NCBI GenBank assembly: GCA_002070505.1
Contig: MWDJ01000008.1
Coordinates: forward strand, 37,865 to 101,864
Reading direction: 5' to 3'
Length of the DNA: 64,000 nucleotides
Source of the DNA: Bacteroidetes bacterium ADurb.Bin145
GTDB taxonomy: Bacteria; Bacteroidota; Bacteroidia; Bacteroidales; VadinHA17
Shown: piece by piece, positions 1 to 8,492 of the stretch
How positions within the stretch are numbered: the first letter of the stretch is position 1
Layout: every line of letters begins with the position of its first letter
Notes under the pieces: model-generated
Seen by the model: the letters and a program-made list of their open reading frames with translations, nothing else
Told to the model about the DNA's origin: nothing
The model's database searches: none
Made by a program: the position numbers and the translations under genes

Positions 1-2
1 CG

Positions 3-1076
3 GTAATTCAGACTATATTCAATGTCAGGAGCGACAATGTAATTGAACTTCCACCGGCTCACGCAATAATAGTTAAAGCTTCGGGAAATGTTTCTGTGAG
101 CCGGCTAAGAGAGGATGCTGCTATAAGAAAATGCTCTTTTGAAAGGATTTATTTCTCGCGGGGTACAGATAAAAATATTTACAGGGAAAGGAAGAAGCTT
201 GGCGAATTACTGACTGACAAAGTCCTGAAAGCAGTTGATTATGACCTTGATAATACTGTGTTCTCATACATTCCCAATACGGCAGAAAGCGCTTTTTACG
301 GCCTTATAAAAGGGTTGGAGGATTATCTCAACCACGCTAAAATTGAGGCTATTCTGAAAATGAAGGGTCAGCTTTCGCGGGAGAGACTTGAATCAGTGAT
401 CAAAAAGAGACCAAGAGTGGAGAAGATAGCAGTAAAGGATGTTAAACTGCGAACATTTATTACCCAGGATAAAAGCAGGGATGACCTGGTCGGTCATGTA
501 TATGATGTGACTTACGGAGTAATAAGACGCGGTTATGATAATCTTGTTATTCTCGATGACTCGATCGTCAGGGGGACAACCTTGAAAAAAAGCATCATCA
601 GAATTCTTGACAGGCTCGAGCCCAGGAAGATAATTATAGTTTCTTCTTCGCCACAGCTGAGATACCCCGATTGTTATGGCATAGATATGGCAAAACTTGG
701 TGATCTTATTGCTTTCCGCGCAGCTATTAAGCTTTTAACAGAAGCCGGAAGGGAATCATTCATTTCGGAACTTTACCAGAAGGCTGTGGAAGAGAATAAA
801 AAACCGGTTGATGAAATAAGGAACCTTGTTACAGAGATCTATAAATCCTTTTGTCCCGATGAAATCTCCGCAAAGATTTCTTCAATGCTGAAGACAGAAG
901 AGATAAATGCGGACGTTGAGATACTTTTTCAGTCGATTGAAGGTTTGCATCAGGCCTGCCCGGGCCATACCGGGGACTGGTATTTCACTGGTGACTACCC
1001 CACACCGGGAGGTAACAAAGTAGCAAACCAGTCATTTATCAATTATGTTGAAGGCAGGAATGAAAGGGCTTACTGA
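3..1076 (+). CDS. PurF-like amidophosphoribosyltransferase, C-terminal part (5' end outside window)
   Basis: The reading frame is open from base 3, so the gene begins before the window and 357 residues are visible. The visible part is the phosphoribosyltransferase half of a glutamine-PRPP amidotransferase-type protein, the family that makes phosphoribosylamine at the first step of purine synthesis. The PRPP-binding loop VILDDSIVRGTT lies near base 550-585, and the RIYFSRG and ERKKLG segments near base 150-195 match the family. The N-terminal glutaminase domain with its catalytic Cys cannot be seen. Bacteroidota often carry a second, longer PurF-like protein besides PurF itself, and the long C-terminal extension fits that version better; this is inference. 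The stop overlaps the convergent acyltransferase gene by 7 bases. Confidence 0.85.
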   Translation, partial: VIQTIFNVRSDNVIELPPAHAIIVKASGNVSVSRLREDAAIRKCSFERIYFSRGTDKNIYRERKKLGELLTDKVLKAVDYDLDNTVFSYIPNTAESAFYGLIKGLEDYLNHAKIEAILKMKGQLSRERLESVIKKRPRVEKIAVKDVKLRTFITQDKSRDDLVGHVYDVTYGVIRRGYDNLVILDDSIVRGTTLKKSIIRILDRLEPRKIIIVSSSPQLRYPDCYGIDMAKLGDLIAFRAAIKLLTEAGRESFISELYQKAVEENKKPVDEIRNLVTEIYKSFCPDEISAKISSMLKTEEINADVEILFQSIEGLHQACPGHTGDWYFTGDYPTPGGNKVANQSFINYVEGRNERAY

Positions 1077-2032
1077 GTCTCGTGGGTAAACCATGTGATC
1101 ATGAAGTCTTTCTTGTAGGAAGCGAGATGCCGGTTTATCTTTTCAACATAAATATCCCTCAGGGTTATCATTATACCCGTTTCTTCAACATTTCCGAAAT
1201 GATGGTTTATAAATGTCCCGAATGTCCGCATAGTGGGCGACAGGTTCATATACGCGTTGATAAGCGGTGGTATGTTCTCTCCAAGTTTCCTCACCTCAGC
1301 TGAAAGGATCTTGTAATTATCCTTGTATCTCCATCCTCTGAAAAGTTTTTTCATTTCTCCCTCGTGAATATCAATAAAAGCCGGTTCAATGGGTGTTACA
1401 AGGTTATCAGGATCATTGAAATGTTTCCTGAGAAAATAAAGGATCATGTTCCGTGCTTTCTGATTGAAATGGGGGTACATTGTGACTTTCCCAAAAAGAT
1501 ATTTAAGATGGTGATTATTAAGTACTAATGCGCCAAGTCCATCCCACAGGTTGTCAAGGGCATACAGACTTTTTCTTCCTCTTGTCTTCGACTGATAATC
1601 AGGATGCACAAAAGAACGGCCAAGCTCCATAAGATGGGGATAGTATTTTGAGAGAAATTTTTTCGAGAAATTGAAGTACGACGATGAAGCAAGCTTCTTA
1701 ATATCACAATTTATACAATTTTTGGGAGGGAAATAGAACCTGTAACCACCTATGAGCTCTTTCTGTTCGGGATCCCAGACTATCAATTGCTTCTGAGGAT
1801 CCTCCTTTGCAGTGTCAAATTCATCTATATCGATACTATGGCCTGTACCTCCGCCGGCGTGCCGGAAAGTTATCTCACGTACCCTTCCAACCTCATGCAT
1901 CAGAACAGGAGAATCATTATTATCAAAAACGTAGACTTCGTTATTCGCATTATTTGTAATACGTAAAAGTCTCTCTTTTGTCAATTCTGCCATTATCTGA
2001 TCTATAGGCAGCCTTTCAACGACGGGTTCCAT
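1070..2032 (-). CDS. GlsB/OlsB-like N-acyltransferase (hemolysin-type GNAT fold)
   Basis: This 320-residue protein resembles the family of OlsB and Bacteroides GlsB, which attach a 3-hydroxy fatty acid to the amino group of an amino acid (glycine in GlsB) in the first step of aminolipid synthesis. The family features seen are the REITFRHAGGGTG segment near residue 53, the DEFD segment shortly after, the LIGGYRFYFP strand, and the ELGRSFVHPDYQ segment near residue 135. No signal peptide or membrane segment is visible. It is the second gene of a minus-strand pair, 71 bases after a PlsC-type acyltransferase, which is what a glycine-lipid pathway would need. Substrate is inferred from family and neighbour only. 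Confidence 0.72.
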   Translation of the reverse strand: MEPVVERLPIDQIMAELTKERLLRITNNANNEVYVFDNNDSPVLMHEVGRVREITFRHAGGGTGHSIDIDEFDTAKEDPQKQLIVWDPEQKELIGGYRFYFPPKNCINCDIKKLASSSYFNFSKKFLSKYYPHLMELGRSFVHPDYQSKTRGRKSLYALDNLWDGLGALVLNNHHLKYLFGKVTMYPHFNQKARNMILYFLRKHFNDPDNLVTPIEPAFIDIHEGEMKKLFRGWRYKDNYKILSAEVRKLGENIPPLINAYMNLSPTMRTFGTFINHHFGNVEETGIMITLRDIYVEKINRHLASYKKDFMITWFTHETQ

Positions 2033-2103
2033 CTTTTATTGAATTAAGATGCTGGATGAAAATAGAAAACGGGACGCAAGATAATGTTTTTTTATTTCGC
2101 GTG

Positions 2104-2946
2104 TTATTGCGGGATAAATGATTCAAGTTCATATGACCTTGATTTTACCCAATCAGCCCACTCAATTGGAGTTTTTGAATCATCGAATGTTGTCCACGGA
2201 ATAGCCCTGCCAAAAACCAGGGTGATCTTCTTCCCTCTCTGCCTGAACATCTCATCCGGGAGATAAAGCATTTCAATATTTGCCCTGATCCCCAAAAGAT
2301 TCCTTAATCTTGCCAGGTTATAAAAGAATTCTGAATTCCTTCCTGAAAAGAAAGCCGGAACTATATCTCTCTTATGCCTGACAGCTTTGACAATGAAATT
2401 CTTCTGCCATTGAAGATCGCAAATAATACCCTTTTTTTTTCTCGAGCATAATCCGGCAGGGAAATAAAGTATCTGACAGTCGGAAGCGTAAGCTTCTTCA
2501 AGTACCCGGGCAGCCTCCCTTCCCTGGGCCCCGTGCTTGTTCACAGGAATAAAAATTCCCGAAAGATTCCTGATATTTGTAAGGATATCATTCACAGGGA
2601 ATTTAATATCATTGAAATGCCTTGAAAGCTCGTACATGAATATCACACCATCGAGCCCTCCAAGCGGATGATTTGAAACAAAAATATGCCGTCCGAAGGA
2701 AGGAATATTTTCTTTTCCGATCACATCATACCTGATATTCAGGAAATCAAGTGAAGCTTCAACCAACGCCACATCCTTCAGATGGCCGGATCTCCCAAGG
2801 AATTCATTTAACTCGTTTTCATGAATGATCCTTTTAAGATAATTGACCGCAAATGACGGTATCAGCTTGCCAAGCCGGGGATTTTTAGACCTAAGTACTT
2901 CTCTGACATCTATTTTGGTAAATCCCTTTTCTGCAGGTTCATCCAT
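2104..2946 (-). CDS. GlsA-like lysophospholipid/1-acylglycerol-phosphate acyltransferase family protein
   Basis: A 280-residue PlsC-superfamily acyltransferase. The acceptor motif is SNHPLGGLDG near residue 92, with five residues between His and Asp rather than the four of the classical HX4D motif; as far as I recall this HPLGGLDG form is common in Bacteroidota members, including GlsA. A second conserved block, FPAGLCSRKKKG near residue 162, corresponds to the FPEGTRS block of PlsC. It comes first in a pair with the GlsB-like gene, so I infer that it adds the second, ester-linked fatty acid to an N-acyl amino acid. A plain glycerophospholipid acyltransferase remains possible. Confidence 0.72.
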   Translation of the reverse strand: MDEPAEKGFTKIDVREVLRSKNPRLGKLIPSFAVNYLKRIIHENELNEFLGRSGHLKDVALVEASLDFLNIRYDVIGKENIPSFGRHIFVSNHPLGGLDGVIFMYELSRHFNDIKFPVNDILTNIRNLSGIFIPVNKHGAQGREAARVLEEAYASDCQILYFPAGLCSRKKKGIICDLQWQKNFIVKAVRHKRDIVPAFFSGRNSEFFYNLARLRNLLGIRANIEMLYLPDEMFRQRGKKITLVFGRAIPWTTFDDSKTPIEWADWVKSRSYELESFIPQ

Positions 2947-3100
2947 CGGTTCTTCTTAATATCGGGTATCAAATTTATACTTTTTTCATCAGCCGCTGAA
3001 TCACTTTGTTTATTTATATTCCCGGCTCACCGGCTTTGGATCTGCGATGTCTCAGGATGCTTTTTTTCAGCCTGATAAAAGTTATTAACAAAGTTATAAA

Positions 3101-3130
3101 AAAAGTGGGGTAAAGTGGGGCAAAGTGGAT
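3101..3130 (+). promoter_or_regulatory. MraZ operator: three 10-bp direct repeats
   Basis: Three contiguous 10-base units read aaaGTGGGG, taaaGTGGGG and caaaGTGGAT, beginning about 70 bases before the mraZ start. MraZ is known to bind direct repeats of a GTGG/TGGG core at 10-bp spacing upstream of its own operon, so this is very likely the autoregulatory site of the dcw cluster. A TAATTTAG at 3141-3148, one mismatch from the Bacteroidota -7 consensus TAnnTTTG, follows 10 bases later. MraZ bound here would cover the upstream half of that promoter. Confidence 0.85.
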
Positions 3131-3172
3131 AATTTTTACTTAATTTAGCGTTTTAATTGACAAAAAGGGTTT

Positions 3173-3640
3173 ATGGCCACATTTATTGGCGATTATACGT
3201 GCAAGGTGGATGTCAAGGGAAGGATAATCCTTCCTATGGCATTCAAGAAGCAGATGCCTGCTGAAGCACGTGATCAGTTTGTGGTCAGGAAAGACATTTT
3301 TGAGAACTGCCTTGTACTCTACTCGATCGAGGATTGGGACAGGCAGCTTGAGAAGATCCGGCGGAGGATAAATCCTTATAACCGAGAGCATAACAAATTC
3401 ATGAGGAATTTTTTCAAGGGCACGGCTGAACTGACCCTGGATTCCAACAACAGGATGCTTATCCCAAGGAGAATGCTTGATACCATTGGGGCGGACAGAG
3501 ATGTTGTTCTTGCCGGTCAGGACGGCAGAATAGAAATATGGGCTGCTGATGCTTACGAAAAGATCGATATGCCTGCTGAGGATTTTGCAAACCTGGCAGA
3601 GAAGCTGATGGGTGGTACGTTAAACGAGTCTGAAAAATAA
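3173..3640 (+). CDS. mraZ: Transcriptional regulator MraZ
   Basis: A 155-residue MraZ, first gene of the division and cell wall (dcw) cluster. It has two SpoVT/AbrB-like DNA-binding halves: the first with CKVDVKGRIILP near residues 10-21, the second with LDSNNRMLIPRR near residues 90-101. MraZ forms a ring and binds GTGG-type direct repeats to control its own operon; such repeats lie just upstream at 3101-3130. The stop overlaps the rsmH start (TAATG), so the two are translationally linked. Length and motifs are normal. Confidence 0.97.
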   Translation: MATFIGDYTCKVDVKGRIILPMAFKKQMPAEARDQFVVRKDIFENCLVLYSIEDWDRQLEKIRRRINPYNREHNKFMRNFFKGTAELTLDSNNRMLIPRRMLDTIGADRDVVLAGQDGRIEIWAADAYEKIDMPAEDFANLAEKLMGGTLNESEK

Positions 3641-4536
3641 TGGTTTATCATATACCTGCACTTCTTGATGAAAGCATAAATGGTCTCAACATCCGGCCTG
3701 AGGGAATTTATGTTGACGTTACTTTCGGAGGTGGAGGACATTCAGCGGAGATCCTTAAAAGGCTCGATACAGGTAAACTTATTGCTTTCGATCAGGATGA
3801 AGATGTTAGGATGAATGTGCCTGATGATAAAAGACTAATCTTTATTGAACAGAACTTCAGGTTTCTTAAAAACAACCTTCTGTTCAATGGGATCAAAGCT
3901 ATTGATGGACTGATAGCCGATCTGGGAGTCTCCTTCCATCAGTTTGACGAGCCGGCAAGAGGATTTACATTCAGGCTTGATGCTCCGCTTGATATGCGTA
4001 TGAATAAGAGCAGCAGCCTGACTGCTGCTTCTCTTATAAAAACGATCGATGAATCATTCCTTTCAGATATTTTTTACAGATATGGGGAATTATCAAATTC
4101 ACGCAAGGTAGCACGGCATATTATCTCCGCCAGGGATGAAAGGCCGATTCTTACTACCGGCGACCTCGTTTCTGCTGTAAGGAATATAGCTCCACGCGGT
4201 CAGGAGAATAAGTTCTATGCAAGGATATTTCAGTCTCTCCGGATAATTGTGAATCATGAGATAGATTTCCTCAAAGAAATGCTTCTCCAGGCCCTTGAGA
4301 TGCTTAACAGGGGCGGAAGGCTGGTCATCATCACATACCACTCACTTGAGGACAGGGTCGTCAAAAACTTCATGCGGACAGGAAACTTTGAAGGGATAGA
4401 GAAAAAGGATTTCTATGGCAATCCCGAGAGACCGTTCAGGGTACTGTCGAAGAAAGGAATAGTCCCGGGGCCTGAAGAAATAAAAAAGAATAACAGGGCA
4501 AGAAGCGCAAGATTAAGAATAGCTGAAAAGATCTGA
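3640..4536 (+). CDS. rsmH: 16S rRNA (cytosine(1402)-N(4))-methyltransferase RsmH (MraW)
   Basis: A 298-residue SAM-dependent methyltransferase that N4-methylates C1402 in the ribosomal P site. The SAM loop VDVTFGGGGHS is near residues 26-36, DLGVSFHQFDEPARGF near residue 94 and ITYHSLEDR near residue 234, all diagnostic for RsmH. It is the second dcw gene. Its ATG shares one base with the mraZ stop, and the ftsL-like gene follows within 3 bases. Confidence 0.97.
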   Translation: MVYHIPALLDESINGLNIRPEGIYVDVTFGGGGHSAEILKRLDTGKLIAFDQDEDVRMNVPDDKRLIFIEQNFRFLKNNLLFNGIKAIDGLIADLGVSFHQFDEPARGFTFRLDAPLDMRMNKSSSLTAASLIKTIDESFLSDIFYRYGELSNSRKVARHIISARDERPILTTGDLVSAVRNIAPRGQENKFYARIFQSLRIIVNHEIDFLKEMLLQALEMLNRGGRLVIITYHSLEDRVVKNFMRTGNFEGIEKKDFYGNPERPFRVLSKKGIVPGPEEIKKNNRARSARLRIAEKI

Positions 4537-4539
4537 ACA

Positions 4540-4908
4540 ATGGAAGAGTCGGCAAAAAAGACAAAACAGAAAATGGGGGAAAACAGGTCAGGGAGCTTTA
4601 TGAAAGAGCTTCTCAGCGGGAGTATGGTGACCGAGAAAATCATTCTCAAAAATCTTTGGTATGTTCTTCTGCTTACTCTTCTTGCAGCGGTCTATATCGG
4701 GAACAGATTCCATGCTGAAAAAATTACCCGTGAAACGGCCAGGCTGCAGCGTGAGGTTAAGGAGCTCAGGGCTGAGTCACTGGCTACATCTGCTGACCTG
4801 ATGTATATAAGCAGGCAGTCGGAAGTATACAAGCTTGTAAAAGAAAGAGGTCTTGATCTGGAAGAGCTGAAGTCCCCTCCTTACAGATTAATTGTAGAAA
4901 GAAAATGA
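4540..4908 (+). CDS. ftsL: FtsL-like division protein
   Basis: A 122-residue bitopic membrane protein in the ftsL position between rsmH and ftsI. A charged cytoplasmic N-terminus of about 38 residues precedes one transmembrane segment (LWYVLLLTLLAAVYIG, near residues 40-55). A periplasmic coiled-coil stretch rich in E, R and L follows. FtsL acts with FtsB/DivIC and FtsQ to activate FtsWI during septum formation. FtsL sequences diverge greatly, so the call rests on topology, size and place in the cluster. Confidence 0.85.
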   Translation: MEESAKKTKQKMGENRSGSFMKELLSGSMVTEKIILKNLWYVLLLTLLAAVYIGNRFHAEKITRETARLQREVKELRAESLATSADLMYISRQSEVYKLVKERGLDLEELKSPPYRLIVERK

Positions 4909-4912
4909 TTGT

Positions 4913-7027
4913 ATGGCGGTACGCGACGAAATAGTATTGCGCAGTGGTATTATTTATTTCATAATAGCTCTTTTTGCTATTGCTGTACTGGCAATGATCC
5001 TGGTTCTCCAGATCGTACAGCACGGCAAATGGTCCTCTATGAGTGAAAAATACGTTTATCAGACCACTGAGATGCCGGCGAACAGGGGAGACATCCTTGC
5101 AATGGATGGCAGGTTGCTTGCCAGTTCTGTCCCATACTACACGATCTATATGGATACCCGAAGCACCGGCATGTCCGGAACCACCTGGTCGAACGGAATA
5201 GACGGATTATCAGCCGGACTGGAACGTCTGCTCGGAGAAAGGTCTGCTGAAGGATGGAAAGCAGTTATCACCCAGGCCCGTAAGAGAGGCGACCGGTATT
5301 TTCTGATCAAAAGGAGAGTCAGTTATGAGACGCTAAAACAGCTTAAGAAACTCCCGATTTTCAGGGAAGGACAGTTCAAAGGCGGGTTGGTCGCCCAGGC
5401 AGAGAACAGGAGGATTCTGCCCAACAGCGAACTGGCAGCACGTACTATCGGATATCTTAACCTCGGAGCTGAAGGTACTGAAGTAGGTATCGAGGGATCT
5501 TTTGACAAAGACCTGGCAGGCAGGAATGGAATCGTGGTCAAACAGCGGCTCACTGGCGGTGACTGGATCGATGTTGATGATGCCAGCAGTGTTGAAGCAA
5601 GGGATGGCAACGATATAATAACAACAATAGATATAGATCTTCAGGATGTCGCTTCTTCAGCATTAAAAAACCAGCTGAAAAAGCATAATGCCCATCACGG
5701 ATGTGCAATAGTGATGGAAGTAGCTACCGGCGATATAAGAGCCATTGTAAATCTTGAAGAGGGCGGGGACGGAGATTATCATGAAACTTATAATTACGCT
5801 ATAGCTGAAAGTACGGAACCGGGATCGACATTTAAGCTGCCGTCTCTTATGGCTGCTCTTGAAGATGGTGTTATTGATACGGGAGATGTCGTAGATACCG
5901 GGACTGGAAGCGTAAAATTCTACAATAAGATAATAAGAGATACAAAAGAAGAAGGCTACGGGAAACTTACTGTCAGCCAGGTTTTCGGGCTTTCATCAAA
6001 CGTTGGTACCTCAAAACTCATTTATGAGCATTATAAAGACAATCCCAGGGATTTCGTGAACAGGCTCTATGCAATGAAGCTGAATGAAAAACTGAATATC
6101 CAGCTTAAGGGCGAAGGAGAACCTTTGATAAGATATCCGGGTGATAAACTATGGTCGGGATTATCGTTACCCATGATGTCACATGGCTACGAGGTCCAGC
6201 TTACTCCCCTGCAAATTCTTACATTCTATAATGCTGTCGCAAATGACGGCCGTATGATGCGTCCAAGATTCGTTACGGCTGTAATGCGGAACGGACATGT
6301 GATTAGGCGCTTTGAGCCGGATGTGATAATCAATTCAATTGCATCCAGGAACACTATCCGGAAAGCAAAGAAAATGATGGAAGGAGTTGTCGAGAAGGGC
6401 ACAGCAACGAATCTGAAAAACGCGAACTATAAAATTGCAGGTAAGACGGGTACGGCACAGATAGCCAAAGGCAGATCCGGTTACCGTTCGGGAGTGAGAA
6501 TTTCCTATCAGGCTTCTTTTGTCGGTTATTTCCCTGCCGAAAATCCTCTCTATTCCTGCATAATTGTAGTCAATGCTCCCTCCAACGGCGTTTACTACGG
6601 GAATCTTGTCGCCGGTTCGGTATTCAGGGAGATCTCTGATAAGATCTATGCTACGAATTTTTACAGGGACTATAAAAACGCTGAAAATATAACCAGGGAT
6701 CAATCGGCTCCTGAAGCCGGTAACGGTTACAGACCTGATTTAAACACTGTTCTCCGCAAACTTGATGTAAGGCACATGAAGAATACTAAAAGTGACTGGG
6801 TAGCTACCCGCGAAAGCGGCGATACAGTAAGCTTTGCAGGAGTTAATACGATTAAAGGTCTTGTCCCTGATGTAAGGGGTATGACTCTCAGGGATGCAGT
6901 ATATCTCCTGGAGAATTCAGGTTACAGGGTAAAATACAGCGGAAAGGGTAAAGTACGCAGGCAGTCGCCGGAACATGGAGCCAGATATTTTGAAGGGCAG
7001 ATAGTTTCTCTAGAAATGAATATGTAG
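4913..7027 (+). CDS. ftsI: Division transpeptidase FtsI (PBP3) with C-terminal PASTA domain
   Basis: A 704-residue class B penicillin-binding protein that crosslinks septal peptidoglycan. One N-terminal transmembrane helix near residues 15-37 is followed by the dimerisation domain (MPANRGDILAMDGRLLA). The transpeptidase domain has all three active-site motifs: STFK with Ser305, SSN at 361-363 and KTGT with Lys511. A single PASTA domain (VPDVRGMTLRDAVYLL) occupies roughly the last 60 residues, usual for Bacteroidota FtsI but absent in E. coli. The start is 4 bases after the ftsL-like stop. It pairs with FtsW further along the cluster. Confidence 0.97.
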   Translation: MAVRDEIVLRSGIIYFIIALFAIAVLAMILVLQIVQHGKWSSMSEKYVYQTTEMPANRGDILAMDGRLLASSVPYYTIYMDTRSTGMSGTTWSNGIDGLSAGLERLLGERSAEGWKAVITQARKRGDRYFLIKRRVSYETLKQLKKLPIFREGQFKGGLVAQAENRRILPNSELAARTIGYLNLGAEGTEVGIEGSFDKDLAGRNGIVVKQRLTGGDWIDVDDASSVEARDGNDIITTIDIDLQDVASSALKNQLKKHNAHHGCAIVMEVATGDIRAIVNLEEGGDGDYHETYNYAIAESTEPGSTFKLPSLMAALEDGVIDTGDVVDTGTGSVKFYNKIIRDTKEEGYGKLTVSQVFGLSSNVGTSKLIYEHYKDNPRDFVNRLYAMKLNEKLNIQLKGEGEPLIRYPGDKLWSGLSLPMMSHGYEVQLTPLQILTFYNAVANDGRMMRPRFVTAVMRNGHVIRRFEPDVIINSIASRNTIRKAKKMMEGVVEKGTATNLKNANYKIAGKTGTAQIAKGRSGYRSGVRISYQASFVGYFPAENPLYSCIIVVNAPSNGVYYGNLVAGSVFREISDKIYATNFYRDYKNAENITRDQSAPEAGNGYRPDLNTVLRKLDVRHMKNTKSDWVATRESGDTVSFAGVNTIKGLVPDVRGMTLRDAVYLLENSGYRVKYSGKGKVRRQSPEHGARYFEGQIVSLEMNM

Positions 7028-7028
7028 T

Positions 7029-8489
7029 ATGGCCAGTCTTAAAGAATTAATAAGGGGAATAAAGGTGATCAGCTTTGCAGGTGACCCTGAAAAGCCGGTC
7101 AGCAGCATTACTTTTGATTCGCGGCAGGTATCCGGAGGCTCACTGTTTATAGCAGTAAGAGGCTCTAAGAATGATGGTCATGACTATATAAGCTCTGCTG
7201 TAAGCTCAGGAGCATCTGCAATTATCTGTGAAAAACTGCCGGATAAAACTGATCCCCGCATTTCATGGATCCTGACGGACGATTCTGCCTTAGCCCTGGG
7301 GATAGTTGCTTCGAATTATTATAAAAATCCTTCATCATCATTAAAACTTGTAGGTGTTACAGGCACAAATGGAAAGACAACTATAGCAACCCTTCTTTAT
7401 AAGACTTTTTCCGGTCTTGGTTACAAATGCGGCCTCTTCTCAACAGTCTGCAATTACGTGATCGACAGGGAACTGCCGGCTACGCACACCACTCCTGATC
7501 CTGTTCAGCTGAACAGGGTAATGTCAGAGATGGTCAGCGCCGGTTGTGACTATGCCTTTATGGAGGTCAGCTCTCATGCTGTCGATCAGCAGCGGATCGC
7601 AGGACTGAGGTTTGCAGGTGGCATCTTCACTAACCTGACTCATGACCATCTCGATTATCATAAGACTTTTGACAGGTACCTGGCGGCAAAGAAAATGTTC
7701 TTCGATCAGTTGCCTGAAAATGCATTTGCCCTTGTTAATACCGATGACAGGAATGGCAAGGTGATGCTGCAGAACTGCAAAGCCAGGCCCTTCACTTTTT
7801 CGGTAAGAGGTCCTGCTGATTTCCGCTGCGGGATAATTGAACAGACTTTTGACGGGATGGGATTAAAGATCATGGGGGAGGAAGTATGGACAAGATTCAT
7901 TGGCGACTATAACGCTTCCAACCTTCTGGCAGTTTACGCGGCTTCAGAGCTTCTTGGTGCAAAACGAAAAGAAATACTCACAGCGATGAGCGATCTCCAC
8001 CCGGTAGCCGGCCGTCTTGAGGTCATAAGATCATCCGGTATAACAGGCATAGTTGATTATGCCCATACTCCTGACGCCCTTATAAATGTATTGGATACAC
8101 TTAATAAGATAAGGGAAGGAAATATTCAGCTTATCACTGTTGTGGGGGCCGGCGGTGACCGTGATAAGACGAAGAGGCCAAAAATGGCTTCTATTTCGGC
8201 GGAGAGAAGTACAAAGCTGATCCTTACTTCTGATAATCCCAGAACAGAAGATCCGGAAAAGATCCTGGATGATATGGAAGCAGGTATTACTCCGGAACTT
8301 AAGAGCAGGACACTCAGGATATGCGACAGGAGGGAGGCAATAAGAACAGCTGTGATGCTTGCTTTAAAGGGCGACGTAATACTGGTTGCCGGCAAAGGAC
8401 ATGAACCTTACCAGGAGGTAATGGGAGTAAGGCATCATTTTGATGACAGGGAAGAACTTAGAAAAGCTTTATCAGAAAAAAAATTTTAG
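7029..8489 (+). CDS. murE: UDP-N-acetylmuramoyl-tripeptide synthetase MurE (meso-DAP type)
   Basis: A 486-residue Mur ligase that adds the third residue of the peptidoglycan stem peptide. The ATP loop GVTGTNGKTT lies near residue 111. The DNPR motif (TSDNPRTEDP, near residue 402) is the one that selects meso-diaminopimelate rather than lysine, so this organism should have DAP-type peptidoglycan. The HTTPDP segment near residue 154 and the GKGHEPYQE segment near the C-terminus also match. It starts 1 base after the ftsI stop. Confidence 0.97.
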   Translation: MASLKELIRGIKVISFAGDPEKPVSSITFDSRQVSGGSLFIAVRGSKNDGHDYISSAVSSGASAIICEKLPDKTDPRISWILTDDSALALGIVASNYYKNPSSSLKLVGVTGTNGKTTIATLLYKTFSGLGYKCGLFSTVCNYVIDRELPATHTTPDPVQLNRVMSEMVSAGCDYAFMEVSSHAVDQQRIAGLRFAGGIFTNLTHDHLDYHKTFDRYLAAKKMFFDQLPENAFALVNTDDRNGKVMLQNCKARPFTFSVRGPADFRCGIIEQTFDGMGLKIMGEEVWTRFIGDYNASNLLAVYAASELLGAKRKEILTAMSDLHPVAGRLEVIRSSGITGIVDYAHTPDALINVLDTLNKIREGNIQLITVVGAGGDRDKTKRPKMASISAERSTKLILTSDNPRTEDPEKILDDMEAGITPELKSRTLRICDRREAIRTAVMLALKGDVILVAGKGHEPYQEVMGVRHHFDDREELRKALSEKKF

Positions 8490-8492
8490 TAA

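Noticed and set aside
2084-2266. Short plus-strand ORF overlapping the glsA-like gene
   Set aside because: Lies antisense over the 3' end of a well-supported gene, with no homology-like features.
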